A DNA stretch of 64,000 nt from Ostrinia nubilalis (GCF_963855985.1 NW_026973566.1:4006501-4070500), one strand, 5' to 3'; positions 32,946 through 45,022 are shown, counted from the stretch's first letter. Notes: generated from the letters alone by a model not told the origin. Numbers and translations: made by a program.

Positions 32946-35900
32946 TTTCTCTGTATCTATACATAGACAGTATACCAACCTATATCTGTATTTTGTCAAT
33001 GTGAATCAAATCCTGCCGTATCTTAATCCAATCTTTTTCTAATGAGTTACTTATCTTTCCATCCTTACTAGTTTTTTATCAGCCAAAGTTTTTGTTTTGA
33101 AACAAATAAATACTTTCTATTCTATTTCCATTAGAATCTTAGCCATGACTGTACTTAAGGCGATTACATGGCCGAACGACCTTGAGCATTAGAGCGAGAC
33201 AACGCGCCTCCCGCCGCGCGCCCGCGCTTCTGCCCGATATCAAAGTGCGCTCAGAATACAGATGCGAAGTGCTGCCAATTCTAACATAACTGCCTACGGG
33301 AATGTTGACTCGATTTTAATTTACGCAGATCGAAAAACATTGCCATGTTAATTTTGTGTTTCAAAACAGAATTAAAAAAAAAACATATTAAACAGAATAA
33401 TAATAATTCTCGTCAGCATAATTTTCAAACTAAAAAAAATTAAATTATTGAAATATAATGATTATATTTCAATTAGTACATCATTATACTTCAATTAGTA
33501 CCATAACTATGAAAAATAAACAATTATTTCCTCCTGTAAAGTTTGCTCAAAGGGACATAAGCAGTTTGAAAGTTAGGCTGACGATATTCGTGTGTCTAAG
33601 TGAGCTTCTAAACACTTTTTAAGTGTGTGTACGAGTACCTACCTAAATGTAAATATCTGTCTGTGCAGGTATTCAAAATATTGGTCAAGATTCAGGCAAC
33701 AATAAAAATATTTTATTTTTATTGTTGCCAAAATAAAATTATTTTCTTTCTTTCTTTCTTCTTTCTTAAATATTTTTGATCATTGAATACAATTTTTGAT
33801 TTTACTTTCTCTGTTATTATTTTTTGGTAAAATCGAGGAATTTTTTGATACAATATACATTTGGCTATTATAATCCTGATAGTTATGATGAAATATAAGA
33901 TTTTCGTTTAGCGTTCTATTTCAACTAAAATAGATAAACACGGATTGAGCGACATTTTTATATGATTTACATGTCAAGTACGAATACGAATACTGTGTGT
34001 CGAGGTAACGCCACTATAGTGTAACAATGACAATATGAGGGTAGTTTAAAATATTTAAGCCCACCCAAACGGACGATTTCGCCAGCTGCCAGTCTGCTTG
34101 TGATCACGGCAGCCGAAAAATCAAGCCGCATACAAAAAAATCCTTTTTTTTTCTAAGCGGTTATTATTTTTGATTTGATTTTAAAATAAATCACATAAAA
34201 AAGCAATGAAAAGGTATATCAGAAAAGATGTCTGACTTTGGCGGCTCGTAATTAGCTATCCAATCATTATCTAGATATAAAATGTTTTTATTAGACTAAA
34301 GACATTGGATATTCATACCAAATAAAAAAATCGGTTGAAAACACGCGAGAAAAAAAGAAGCAGTTTTAGGTCAAATTTCGGAAAATAATAAGTATCTCAT
34401 TTAGGGTCAAATGGGCGAACTTGTATTCATAATGACCTTACTTACGAAGTTTGTCTAACGTTCTACCAAACTCCTGTATAATTATTTTATATTATTATCA
34501 GGGATCGAAATAGGTGGTATCAATTTAATTTACCTAACCTTATTCGCGACGAGACGATTGAGCTAGATGAATCGAAAATTCCCTAGGAATAATTCCGATT
34601 TATTTGTGGGGACCAATGAGATAAAAAAAACTCATACCTACAAAACCAATGGACCTTGTAAATTACCAATCGAAACGCAAAATGCACAAAAGTGATGTGA
34701 TTGTTTCCAAGAAATTGATAAAATACGTTTTTGCTAATTACAGAATTTAAATAATCCTTTGTAGGTATTTTTTGTTGTCTTGTGATTTCCTTTACCTAAG
34801 TGCGTTGTTTTATTATTATTACCTACTAATACCTACATAAGAAAAAAATATATCTCGTCTCGAAGTTAATATAAATCTAGAATAAATAGATAAATAATCA
34901 GACAAATAAATCTAGAAAAATAGATAATTAGCATCTTGTGTACGTATACTTATTTAAAATGACGTATTCAGATCACTAATTCAGCCGCCGAACTACTTTG
35001 AGTACCGAGTGTACCATCTGCGCTATAAATTCTTTATAGAAAAACAAAGGAGCGGAGCAGGCCGAAATGCGACACAGCCTCCCCGTGCGAACGCTAGTGA
35101 AAGACTGAGTGAGCTCCCGCATTCGAGCGGCCCGCGTGTGGAAATTACAGGGTATTTTGAATGTATGACACGTAATACATGATTTTTGAAAAAAAATTAA
35201 CAACAATTTTTTAGACCATAAAATTTTCTATCATTTGGTGAAAGAATCATTAAAATCGCTTCAGCCGTTTAGGAGTAGTAGGAAATTTCTTTGGTGAAAT
35301 TAGAAGAAAGTTAAGAATTTTTTCTGTCAAAACCAATAGTTGTAACAAAAAAAACGAACAACAGTTTTTTAGTTTAAGATATTATACATCTCACACATAT
35401 TTTTTTTTCTTGTTTGGATCATCCATTTAGGAGGAGTAGGGATTCAAAGAGAGGCCTATTTTGCAGTTTTGCCTCACCTATCGCCTTAACGCTAAGCTCC
35501 AGCCAAGGGGATCAAAAAGTTTGATCAGATGTATAAGATAAAATGTTACGTTTCATGGTTGGTTTTGCAATTTGTGGTATATTCACATTGCATTGAAATC
35601 TGTGCTCAAATTCCATTCAATACCCAATGCTTGGACTGTTCCATCAAGGTTCATAAAACTACTTTAGCACTAGCTTATATTTTGTTGTCTTCTATTGACT
35701 TCATAAACTCAACGCAGAACTAGGTAGCAAAAGGTATTTGACCGCAATTGCATGTGATGTTAAGTGAGATGCAGTATAAGATGATATATATCTACCTGTA
35801 AGTGCCTATAAGGTCCGGTATAGTGCTCAGGAGAGACAGCAGCAGGAAGCGACCTGTTCGCATTATAAAAGAGTTTATCGAAACGCTTAGTGCAAGCTGG

Positions 35901-35956
35901 TGGAATGTCGACAATGTAGGAATGATACGTTAACCAGCGTCTGATGATGGAAGGGG
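32946..35956. other. 3-kb AT-rich stretch without a recognised gene
   Basis: It contains a (TTTC)n tail near 33745-33770 preceded by a palindrome (GGCAACAATAAAAATATTTT and its inverse at 33693-33726), a GC-rich patch at 33175-33250, and small open frames (34976-35206 on the - strand, 35529-35723 on +) without recognisable domains. The last ~150 bp (35810-35956) resemble the DNA right of LINE-C in word content (CTGGTGGAAT). Confidence 0.45.
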
Positions 35957-36046
35957 GCTGGTGGAATTAATAATAATAATAAAGCCATTTATTCCATATT
36001 TCTATTTTACATTTCAAATGTTGTTAGTGACTTTCCTTAAATTATG

Positions 36047-36950
36047 TTAGTTAGTTGAATTAGTATCTATGATTGAAATATGGACCCCTGTAAGGGTAAA
36101 GGCCTCCTCAATCGTCTTCCATAGCTCTCTGTCTTTACCGGAATTTATCCAATCATTTCCTGCTACTTGAATAATATCATCAGCCCACCGTCTCAATGGT
36201 CTTCCAACATTTCTTTTCCCTGATGGGCCTTTCCATCGTGTGGTTAAAATGGTCCATCTCTTGTCTGTGTATCGTGAGATGTGTCCGGCCCACTTCCATT
36301 TAAGTGTGAGTGCATGGATTAGAGCGTCTGTAACTTTAGTTTTTTGTCTGATGGTCGCATTCTTAACTTTGTGAATTTTCCTGATCTTCAACATGCTCCT
36401 TTCCATTGCTGTTTGAGTGCATTTAATTTGTTGTCTTACTTTGGTTGTGTATATCCAGGTTTGGCAGCCGTAAAGTAAGGATGGTAAGAGACAAGTGTCG
36501 AAAACAACTTTTTTTAGATGCATGCTTTAGTTTCCTTTTAGGACTTCTTTCAGTGACCAAAATGTATTCCAGGTTATGTTGATTCTTCTTGTTATTTCCT
36601 CTCCGTTATTGAACTTGTTAAAAGATAGTTGTTTTCCCAAATATATTTCTATGGGTCTTTTATGGCTGTTAGTCATTATCTTTGTTTTATTTATATTCAT
36701 TTCTAAGCCGATTTTTGAACTTTCATTATCAAGTGATCTCATCATTTCCTCTAGGTCTTTTGAGGTTTCAGCAATTATGACTATGTCGTCCGCGAACCTT
36801 AGATGATTTAGATAGCGTCCGTTTATCAGCACTCCGTTGTTTGACCAGTCCAGCTACTGAAAGACATATTCGAGTACAGCAATAAAGAGCTTTGGTGACA
36901 GAGGGTCCCCCTGTCTAACTCCTCTCTCTATGCTTCCGGTTCCGGCTGTG
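36047..36950 (-). pseudogene. LINE-C RT, motif B to C-terminus (direct 3' part)
   Basis: On the - strand: GVRQGDPLSPKLFIAVLEYVF (~36930-36865) with a stop just after it; YLNHLRFADDIVIIAETS (catalytic FADD, ~36800) with NINKTKIMTN; then the C-terminal region LLYGCQTWIYTT, WAGHISRYTDKRW and GRPLRRWADDII (36047-36523), typical of RTE-type elements. Frames are broken near 36845 and 36525. It continues the RT that ends at 40530 in the inverted part. Confidence 0.85.
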
Positions 36951-37294
36951 TTGACGTAAAGACGTAGTGTTATTGTGCTCCGATTTTCGATACATAAACT
37001 GTGAATATACGTCGAAAACCTGTGCAAAAACTAGAAAATCTCGTACACGGGGTGCCGCAGCATACTTATATCAAGTGTTCTCAGTGGAAATTGTGGCATC
37101 AACATCGTTATAAGAGAATAAAACCCAAAGAACTTTTTGAGGTTATTAGAATACTGATAAAAAAACTCAACAAGTGAAGTATTGCCACATCAAATATATC
37201 GGAACCCAGTTGTACCAACATAACGACTTAGTTCATACGACCATAGATCATACACGACGGCGTTCCGTTCCACGCAAAACAGAACACCAACAGA

Positions 37295-38020
37295 ATGGAT
37301 AACCTTCAACAATTATTCGATCAAATGAAATCTGAGATGTCAAACCAAACGAAAGTAATTATTGCACAATTGGATGAAAAACTAGTACCCTTCACCCAAG
37401 AAATACAAGAATTGAAGTCTGAAAATAATATATTAAAAGAAAAAATCTATCACCTAGAAAAATTTAAAAGAAAAAACAACATTATTTTATACGGATTATG
37501 TGAAAGTGAAAACTCGTCCATTAGTCTTATGGAAGTTTTAACTAAGAAAATTAAAGATGACCTGAACATTATTATTGAATACAGAGATATCAACACGGTG
37601 TATAGAATTGGCAAAATTGACACAAATAATGGTAAGGAAAGACCTGTGCACGTATCATTTGTAAACAACTGGAAGAAAATTGAGATAATGAAGAAAAAGA
37701 AGGAATTTAAAAACGTCTATGTTTCTGAAGACTATCCTAAAGAAATCCTTAATAAAAGGAGAGATCTACTTCCAAAACTCAAAGAAGAAAGGGAGAAAGG
37801 CAAATATGCATTCATAGATTATGATAAATTAGTCATCAAAGATGGGAAATTCGACAACGGGAAACGCAAACGAAACCCATCAGCGTCACCAAACTCAATT
37901 GAACAACCTCGTAAACAACAAATAAAAGAAAAAACAAACAGACTAAATGCATTCAATATTATGAAGAACAGAAGCAACTCCCTGCCTACCGAAGCCCAAA
38001 TTCCTGAAAAGAAAACATAG
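37295..38020 (+). CDS. LINE-C ORF1 (gag-like RNA-binding protein)
   Basis: 241 aa, ATG start. N-terminal coiled coil (~residues 5-65: MKSEMSNQTKVI... ENNILKEKIYHLEKF), then an L1-ORF1-like RRM region (NNIILYGLCESENSS, NTVYRIGKID, RPVHVSFVNNWKK) and a C-terminal domain (ILNKRRDLLPKLKEERE) with a basic tail. It is open to the stop with no lesion, but lies in the inverted half of a broken element, with its ORF2 split, so it probably has no role. The ~340 bp upstream is the leader. Confidence 0.8.
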   Translation: MDNLQQLFDQMKSEMSNQTKVIIAQLDEKLVPFTQEIQELKSENNILKEKIYHLEKFKRKNNIILYGLCESENSSISLMEVLTKKIKDDLNIIIEYRDINTVYRIGKIDTNNGKERPVHVSFVNNWKKIEIMKKKKEFKNVYVSEDYPKEILNKRRDLLPKLKEEREKGKYAFIDYDKLVIKDGKFDNGKRKRNPSASPNSIEQPRKQQIKEKTNRLNAFNIMKNRSNSLPTEAQIPEKKT

Positions 38021-38164
38021 GATACAATCATCAGCCACCGGAACCAAACAACAAGTAAGCAACAACGAAATGACACCAGAATCAAAACATTTCCCAAGCC
38101 AACCGGTCATCGTGGGGAATTAGACCACTACCCTCCATCTAATTGTAATAAAAATAAAAACAAA

Positions 38165-38929
38165 AATGAAACTTTGAAAGTAAGTACCTTCAATGTAAAA
38201 TCACTAGCATCTGTAGAAAGATATCTTGAACTAAACCATGCCCTAAAAAACATCAACTTCGATATTATGGGGCTTTCAGAAGTAAGAAGATTGGGCTGTA
38301 AAATTGAAGAACACCAGGATTACATCTTCTGCTACATAGGTCAAACGAAAGGCCTATACGGAGTGGGATTCCTAATCAAGAAAAAACACAAAAATAACAT
38401 AAACAATTTCGTAGGAATTTCCGAAAGAGTGGCCCTTCTACAGCTGAAGTTTGAACGCTATTCTTTGTCAATCATACAAGCTTATGCACCTACAGAAAAA
38501 TCACCTGAATTAGAAATCGATCAATTTTACATGGACATCGATGCTGCCCATGCACTAGCTGATGACAAAATCCTAGTAATAGGAGACTTCAACGCTAAAA
38601 TAGGACACCCCAAAGCAGACCACTATCCAGTCATGGGTAAATATGGATTTGGAGAACGTAACGAAAGAGGTGACCGTCTTATAAACTATGCCTACGAACA
38701 TAAGTTGTCTATAATGAATACATTTTTTAAGAAGAAAAGAAACCGTAAATGGACTTGGATATCACCAGATCAGAAAACCAAGAATGAAATTGATTTCATA
38801 ATGATAAATAACCCAAAACTAATAACAAATGTGGAAATACTAAACAATATACAATTCCCTTCTGATCATAGACCACTGCGAGCAACACTACTGCTAAACC
38901 TTCCGAAAAGAAGTAGAACAACTATGTAG
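38165..38929 (+). pseudogene. LINE-C ORF2 endonuclease domain
   Basis: EEP endonuclease of about 250 aa: STFNVKSLASVERY, GLSEVRR (Glu of the active site), GVGFLIKKKH, QAYAPTEKS, ILVIGDFNAKIG, WTWISPDQKTKNEIDFIM, SDHRPLRATL (His/Asp pair). All metal-binding motifs look present. There is no in-frame ATG at the expected place, and a TAG at 38926 cuts the frame before the RT. Confidence 0.85.
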
Positions 38930-40530
38930 CACCACTTAATATTCCAAAGACAGAAAAAGAAATCAAAACATATATCGAAAGTCTACAAAAACATATGGAA
39001 AATAAGGGAACAAACACAAACGACATCCAAACCTATTATAATTTCTTGGAAAAAGGCATAACGGACAGCTTGAAATCAATAAAGAGAACTCAAACAGAAC
39101 GGCAGAAAATATTTAGTGAAGATACATACCAATTAATAAAAAAACGATCTGAACTAATACGAACAAAACAAAAGACATGAAAAATGAACTTAGCAGAATA
39201 TACATATAAAGAAACACACAAATCAATCAAGAAAGATTACAGAAAACACAGAGAAGAAATCATTACAAGAAATATCGTAAAGTTTAGAAGTACTAAAAGA
39301 GCATATAAAGAATTAACTACACACAAAAATTGGACACAAAAACTAGAACAAAATTCATTGGAAACTAAATCAAGAAGCGACATAATACTTCTTGCAACTG
39401 ACTTCTACAAGAATCTATACCAAGAAAGAAACAACAGTGAAATTGTAATACAAACAAGAAATGGAGAAAAAACAGATCCAGATCATGTCAAGCCAATTGA
39501 AGACTCAGAAATGTACAAACATATAATGCGGCTAAAAGCCGAGAAGAGCCCTGGCTCAGATGGACTGTGCAATGAAGCTCTCAAAACAGCAGCACCTGTT
39601 TTAATCCAACATCTGTCGCATTTATTCAACATGGTACTAGACACAGAAACAGTACCTGAACAATGGTGTAAATCAGACATAATTTTGCTTTACAAGAAAG
39701 GAAATTCTTTAGACATAGGAAATTATAGACCTATAAGCCTATTAGCCAGCATTTACAAGTTATTCTCATCTATACTTCTGGAAAGATTAACACATGATAT
39801 TGATAATTTGCAGCCAAAAGAACAAGCAGGCTTCAGGTCGGGATTTAGCATAATGGACCATATACAGACTAGAACAAATTATAGAAAAATACCGTGAGTT
39901 TAACAGACCTCTGTATCTGGCCTTCATCGATTACAGCAAAGCCTTCGACAGCATCAGCCATTGCTCAATATGGAATGCACTACAGTGTTCAAACGTTAAA
40001 GAAAAATATATTAACATCTTAAAATATATGTCGGAGAACGGTCAGAAGGGGCAGGACATTATGTTTCACCAGGAAGTTAAATAAAACGATGTATAGTTTT
40101 TACGCTATAGATTGTTGTATTTCGGTAAGAATACAATAATAACAATAATAATATTCGAGCAGTCTCACACACAGGACCGAGACAACAATACCGAGCGGCG
40201 GGTAAGGCCAGAATGCCACGACTACGGTCGTGCTCGTTCTTTTATACAGCCATCCCCACCCAAACCGGCTAGCAGGTAGCGCCCGACCTGTCTCGGTACG
40301 GTCAATACAACTCCTTTTACTTACTGCAAACTATTTTATAACATAACTAGACATTTACAATAAATCAAATTATAATTTATTACATTTAAAATTAATGTTG
40401 TTATTATTATTTGGTTTTATTTTTATTAAAATGATTACTAAGTAATTACATGACAATCAATATTCTACGACATATATATATGCAAACAGTACAAGTAAAG
40501 TCAAATTAGAAAAAAGAGGAGAGGATATAA
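38930..40530 (+). pseudogene. LINE-C ORF2 linker and RT N-terminal half
   Basis: The frame 39184-39897 carries the RT start: LKAEKSPGSDGLCNEALK, DIILLYKKGNSLDIGNYRPISL, and EQAGFRSGFSIMDHI. A shift follows, then YLAFIDYSKAFDSIS (motif A, ~39918-39960) and EKYINILKY up to 40028, where a solo LTR interrupts. After the LTR (from ~40478) IYANSTSKVKLEKRGEDI follows and ends at the TSD (40530). Motif B and later blocks are found only in the inverted partner at 36047-36950. Confidence 0.83.
40029..40473 (-). repeat. Solo LTR, 445 bp
   Basis: It begins TGTCGGAGAACGG, ends TTCTACGACA, and is flanked by TATA on both sides (40025-40028, 40474-40477) inside a TA-rich target. On the - strand there is a TATAAAAG box at ~40235 followed by GC-rich transcribed sequence, so it is oriented -. 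No internal region or second LTR is near, hence a solo LTR left by LTR-LTR recombination. Family unknown. Confidence 0.75.
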
Positions 40531-40543
40531 GCTGGTGGAATTA

Positions 40544-41249
40544 GGTCGAGTAATTCCTTCGCACATTCTCTGAAGTGTAACCTGGTGGATGGTCACATCA
40601 GATGTATTATTATCTGCTCTGTAAGTTCTCATTAAATTATAGCATTATAGCTTCAATTGACCAGTCCACTCCTGATAAAAGGTCGTTGATATAAAAATAT
40701 TGTTTTATTATTTTATAGAAATCGGTACTCCGGTAATCCGAATCATTTTTTGTCACATAAATCTGAAGATCATCTTCATAATGTCACCTATGAAGCAAAC
40801 ACGTTTCATCTCATTATAATATTTCTCGGGTTTACTTGCAGCTGGGAACCTACAAGCAGTTCGTTATTCAGTGAAATATAAATCGAACCTTAACACAAAG
40901 CATCAAATATTATAATCGTGCGCGAGTTGTCTCCGTATTATTCCAGACGACCGCATGATGAGGTAAGTATACTGTTAGTCTTGTTTCTTTTTCTTTTTCA
41001 GGTAGGTATCTTTTTTAATAAAAAAAATCTGTGTGTTCGTGTTGAAGAGTGCAACAAAAACAAGCTGAATAATAAAAATGTAATAGAAAACCTACTGTGT
41101 CTGTGGTAGATGTCGCTCTTGTCTATGACAGCTCTCTCGAACCCTCCATCATTGTGCTAGGTTGTACTAAATTACTTTCCAAGATAAAAATACAGAAAGT
41201 CAAGTTAATTACGCATCTTTTCTTTAATTACCCAATAACCCTAACAGGT
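40544..41249 (+). repeat. Flank of LINE-C and probable Copia 5' LTR
   Basis: The left part is the target of LINE-C with no gene. The right end, ...CCCTAACA at 41249, abuts the primer-binding site of the Copia element. A candidate LTR start is TGTTAGTC at ~40973, giving ~277 bp, but the 3' LTR is not in the window, so the LTR boundary cannot be verified. Confidence 0.4.
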
Positions 41250-41340
41250 TATGGGCCCAGACACAACTAGTGCATATAGTTAGAGTTGAAAGTTGAATTA
41301 CACAGTTGATTTGCAAAAATTGCAAACTTGCATCACCAAA

Positions 41341-42168
41341 ATGGAGGCGAAAGGCGTGGTGCTCAATGGGGGCAATTGGCCGGCGTGGAGGCTGCAAACA
41401 ATTATTATGCTAAAGGCTCGTGGTTTGTACGAAGTAGTTACTGTTGAAAAGCCAGAAAAGGGGGATCGAGCCATGATTGAGCAGTGGGAGGCCAGGGACA
41501 GTAAAGCACAAGAACTCATTGTGCTACGTGTAGATGAGGAGGTATTGAATTACCTAGCAACATGTGAAACCAGCAAGGAGATGTGGGTCAAACTTACCAA
41601 CCTCTACGAATCAAAGTCCAAAGTCGGTGTACATTTGATCCAACAAAAATTCTACAATTTGAAGTATGAGGGGCCAATGGCTAAATTCCTCTCCAACGTA
41701 GAAGAAATAGTAATAAGACTAAAAACCATGAAAGAAGAAATCTCAGAGAAGATGGTTGTCTTGTGAGTTGAGGAAGAAGAGGTCACAGCGGCTCTGGTGT
41801 CAAATAGTAAGAAGAAAATGAGTGAAAATAAGTGTTACAATTGTGGTAAACTAGGACATTTTAAGAGAGACTGCAAAAATAGAAAATGTAACTATTGTGG
41901 TAAAGTTGGACACTTGTATAAGCAATGCAGAGCGAGGCAAAACACAAACAAGTCACCTAATGCGTATGTAATGCCAGGTTACACATCAAAATGTTGGGTT
42001 ATGGACAGTGGTGCGAGTGAGCACATGTGCAAAGATAAATATGTATTCATTAACTACACTCAGGTAAATAACAAACATGTAATTATAGGAGATGGTAAAC
42101 AACTACAAGTATTAGGTATTGGTGATGTTGAAGTGTATGCTTTTAATGGTAAAAATTATGAAAAAATG
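41341..42168 (+). pseudogene. Copia gag and protease start
   Basis: ATG 41341 (MEAKGVVLNGGNWPAW). The gag UBN2-type domain runs to 41763, where an in-frame TGA interrupts. The same frame continues with two CCHC knuckles (CYNCGKLGHFKRDC, CNYCGKVGHLYKQC, ~41834-41925) and the protease motif CWVMDSGASEHMC (~41995). The frame meets the LINE-D tail at ~42168. The knuckles package RNA and the protease matures the polyprotein. The single stop, plus loss of the C-terminal half of the protein here, makes it defective. Confidence 0.87.
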
Positions 42169-42424
42169 AAAATGAAAATGAAAATGATATTTATTTAGTC
42201 CAAAAATATTACAGTACATGATCTGGTTACTGTTACATTCAGAATAAAAACGGATTACAATTTATATTTATACAGTAAGTACTAACAGCATCACTGGACT
42301 CCACACTAGGATTCCCTGTGTCGTGGAGACCAGTCTTCCCATTGAAATTTCGAGATAAGTTGCGTTTGTATGTATTTTAAAAATTTTAACTAACTTGAAA
42401 AAAAAAATCGAAATAAGTTTGAGA

Positions 42425-42650
<226 letters not shown>

Positions 42651-42682
42651 TGGCAGGATATATACATAATATATTACCGCAT

Positions 42683-44340
42683 TCAGATGAGAGTTTGGAG
42701 TAAAGTTTCCGTTTCATTATAACTTTGGCATTGTAGCCATTTAAATACCATCGTTTTGCAACCTGTTCTGGTCATATTTATAATACTTTTATCTATCTTG
42801 TATACCTGAGTGTAAAGATATGGACCCATAAAGCTAAAAGATCTGCGAGCAAAAGCAGTTTTTATACTGGGTAGTTCCCACTTAGTTTGGCATTCAGCAT
42901 AGAGATTAATTGTTGAGTAGCGCCTAGGTCGACGGTAGGCTATTTTCAAGATTGACCGTTGAATGCGTTCGAGTTTGAGTAAATGTGTTTTACAGGCTAC
43001 GCCCCATACTATTATACAGTAGTTTATCGTCGACTGGCACAAACTGAGATAAATCATCCTTATCAAGTCCAAGTCCGCGACGGAGCTAAGTTTTTTAAAA
43101 ATATGCATAAGTTTCATTAGTCTCTTTGAAACTGCTTCTACTTGTGCTAGCCAGGTGAATTTATGGTCAATTAATATACCTAAGTATTTTATTGCTTCTA
43201 CTTGTTCAAGATTTTCGCAGTTGCACCCAGAGTGGTCTATATTTTGGCAAGAGTGGAGTTTGAGTGCTAGAGACTCTATAGGTGCAGTTTTATTGGTTAT
43301 CCTGAAAGAAACATACTTAGTCTTACTAGCATTGGCAGTTAGTAGATTATTTTTAAGCCACAAGCTAACAGTGTTTATTCCTGTTTGAGCCACATGACCG
43401 ACTTGACTCCAAGAGTTTGCATGGAAGATGATAGCTGTGTCATCAGCAAAAGTAAATATTCTGGCGTTCGGTATTTTAATAGAGCACAGGTCATTTATGT
43501 ATATTAAAAATAGCGATGGGCCCAGCACACTTCCCTGGGGCACACCAAACCTAATATCTGTGTAGTCACTATGATGGTCCCCGACCGATACTCTTTGTTT
43601 GCGATCAGAGAGGTAGGATCGAAACCAGTCCAGAGCAATCCCTCTAATTCCAAGGACCTCAAGCTTTTTTAGGAGTATCGGCCGGGACACCGTATCAAAA
43701 GCTTTGGCAAAATCCAAGAAAACACCGATACATTTCTGCTTTTCTCCGATTTTACCAATGGTAAAGTTGACGAGATCATTAACGGCGTCCTCAGTGGATT
43801 TACCCGAACGAAACCCGTATTGATTTTCTGCCAGGAGTCCCCTCTGCTCAAGGTACTTTAATAGCCTGATGTTAACTACTTTCTCAATTATTTTTGAGAG
43901 GGTGCTCAGTAGTGATATTGGTCTGTAATTGGCTGGTTCATGCACCTGGCCCGCTTTGAAAATCGGAACTACATTTGCCACCTTTAGCTCGAGAGGAACT
44001 ATACCAGAGGACATGCTTAAATTGCAAATATGAGCGATTGGTTCAGCTATGGCAAATTTGGTATTTTTCAGAATATTCTTGCTAAGGAAGTCGTGACCCA
44101 AGGCGTTACTGGATTTAAGGGAGCTAATTAACTTGACTATTTCTATACTATCTGTTGGACTAAGAAAGAGAGAAGAGCATGGTGTCATTGAACTTTAAGA
44201 ATTAAATTTATCTGCTAGCGCTGCTTCTGTTTGGTTAGATTCCTTTAACATAGCATTAGCAGGTTTTTCACCTACAGAACTAAAGTAGTCATTTACTGCA
44301 TTTGGAGATTCCTTAGCATGTGATTTTACTTTTAATAGTT
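42683..44340 (-). pseudogene. LINE-D reverse transcriptase
   Basis: 501 residues are open from ATG 44188. Motifs: LKSSNALGHDFLSKNIL, FKAGQVHEPANYRPISLLS, NQYGFRSGKSTEDAV, CIGVFLDFAKAFDTV (motif A), FGVPQGSVLGPSLFLIYIND (motif B), FTFADDTAIIF (catalytic FADD), VEAIKYLGILID, and the C-terminal WGVACKTHLLKLERIQRS. Upstream (44340-44190) the linker continues but a TAA near 44197 separates it. The RT itself looks undamaged, of CR1/Jockey type. The Gypsy insertion at 44352 separates it from its endonuclease. Confidence 0.87.
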
Positions 44341-44351
44341 CCTCGTTCTCT

Positions 44352-44595
44352 TGTAATAAGTCGCTATTTAGTGTTTAACAGTAACATAATTATTAATAGT
44401 GTCTACAACATAAAGTAGCAGAGTATGCGCTTTAAAAGCATAGTAAGGCAGATTTCGTAAGAATAATTAAAGTAATTTATGTAACTAGATTTTATATCAT
44501 TATAAGTGTAAAACTGGTTAAGAGAAGATGTTTTAATAAACACCTCTGAAGATCATCATTTGTATTGATTCATCCTCAAGACTCAACATACTTCA
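44352..44595 (+). repeat. Gypsy 5' LTR (244 bp)
   Basis: It starts TGTAATAAGTCGC, ends ACTCAACATACTTCA, with AATAAA at ~44535. It matches the 3' LTR at every position by eye. Confidence 0.95.
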
Positions 44596-44752
44596 TGGCG
44601 ACCCTGCCACTCGAGCCAATGAAATCGTGAAGAAAGAACATGAAATCACATCAAGCAACCCTTTTTACCCTATTGGCGGTCATTATTATCTTCGCATGTA
44701 TATTAATATACATCACCATATTAAAGAAGAACTGAAGAAAGAATACATAATT

Positions 44753-45004
44753 ATGGGCAGCACTCAAACAAAAGAGGACGTGATAATTGCACAAACCGCC
44801 AGTGGAGACGCACAAGCCACGTCAAAGGCCTCAGCAGTCAGCCAAACAGATATCCTCGTCATCGTGCTCATCATCCTCGTAATATTAGCTGCTGTTTGGT
44901 ACATGGTGCGAAAATGCAGAGCTAATATCGTAAAAACACTACGGCGTGAAATAACCAGGGGCAACATAACTGTATCAACGCAAGAACTAACAACATCAGT
45001 ATAA
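44753..45004 (+). CDS. Gypsy leader microprotein: predicted acylated single-pass membrane protein
   Basis: 83 aa between the primer-binding site and gag. The start chosen is ATG 44753 because it creates MGSTQTKEDVIIAQ, a good N-myristoylation pattern (Gly2, Ser/Thr at 5-6 region, Lys7). An in-frame ATG at 44696 is the alternative. Residues ~34-52 (ILVIVLIILVILAAVWYMV) form one transmembrane helix followed by RKCR and a basic stretch, so the C-terminus would be cytosolic by the positive-inside rule. I recall similar small frames ahead of gag in other insect Gypsy elements but no established function. Intact and in the leader of an element with identical LTRs. Confidence 0.6.
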   Translation: MGSTQTKEDVIIAQTASGDAQATSKASAVSQTDILVIVLIILVILAAVWYMVRKCRANIVKTLRREITRGNITVSTQELTTSV

Positions 45005-45022
45005 ATTCGTGACGAAGAGTTG

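Larger units (their letters stand above)
35970..40530 (-). mobile_element. RTE-like LINE-C with 5' inversion, TSD GCTGGTGGAATTA
   Basis: The 13-bp direct repeat lies at 35957-35969 and 40531-40543. Left part (35970 to ~36950) is the 3' half of the element in - orientation, with a (TTA)n tail at 35970. The rest (~36950-40530) is the 5' half in + orientation: leader, ORF1, endonuclease, RT motif A. The + part stops at the RT residues KLEKRGEDI, while the - part starts just before IERGVRQGDPLSP, the next RT block, so both halves come from one RNA. A solo LTR later inserted at 40029. Confidence 0.85.

Noticed and set aside
34976..35206. 76-codon - strand frame with a basic C-terminus
   Set aside because: Low-complexity context, no motif; probably part of an unassigned repeat.
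40029..40473. Reading the solo LTR as the 5' LTR of the Copia at 41.25 kb
   Set aside because: It is flanked by its own TATA duplication inside LINE-C, lies on the opposite strand by its TATA box, and does not abut the Copia primer-binding site.
36047..40530. Two unrelated LINEs in head-to-head arrangement
   Set aside because: The shared 13-bp TSD and the complementary RT breakpoints fit one twin-primed element better.
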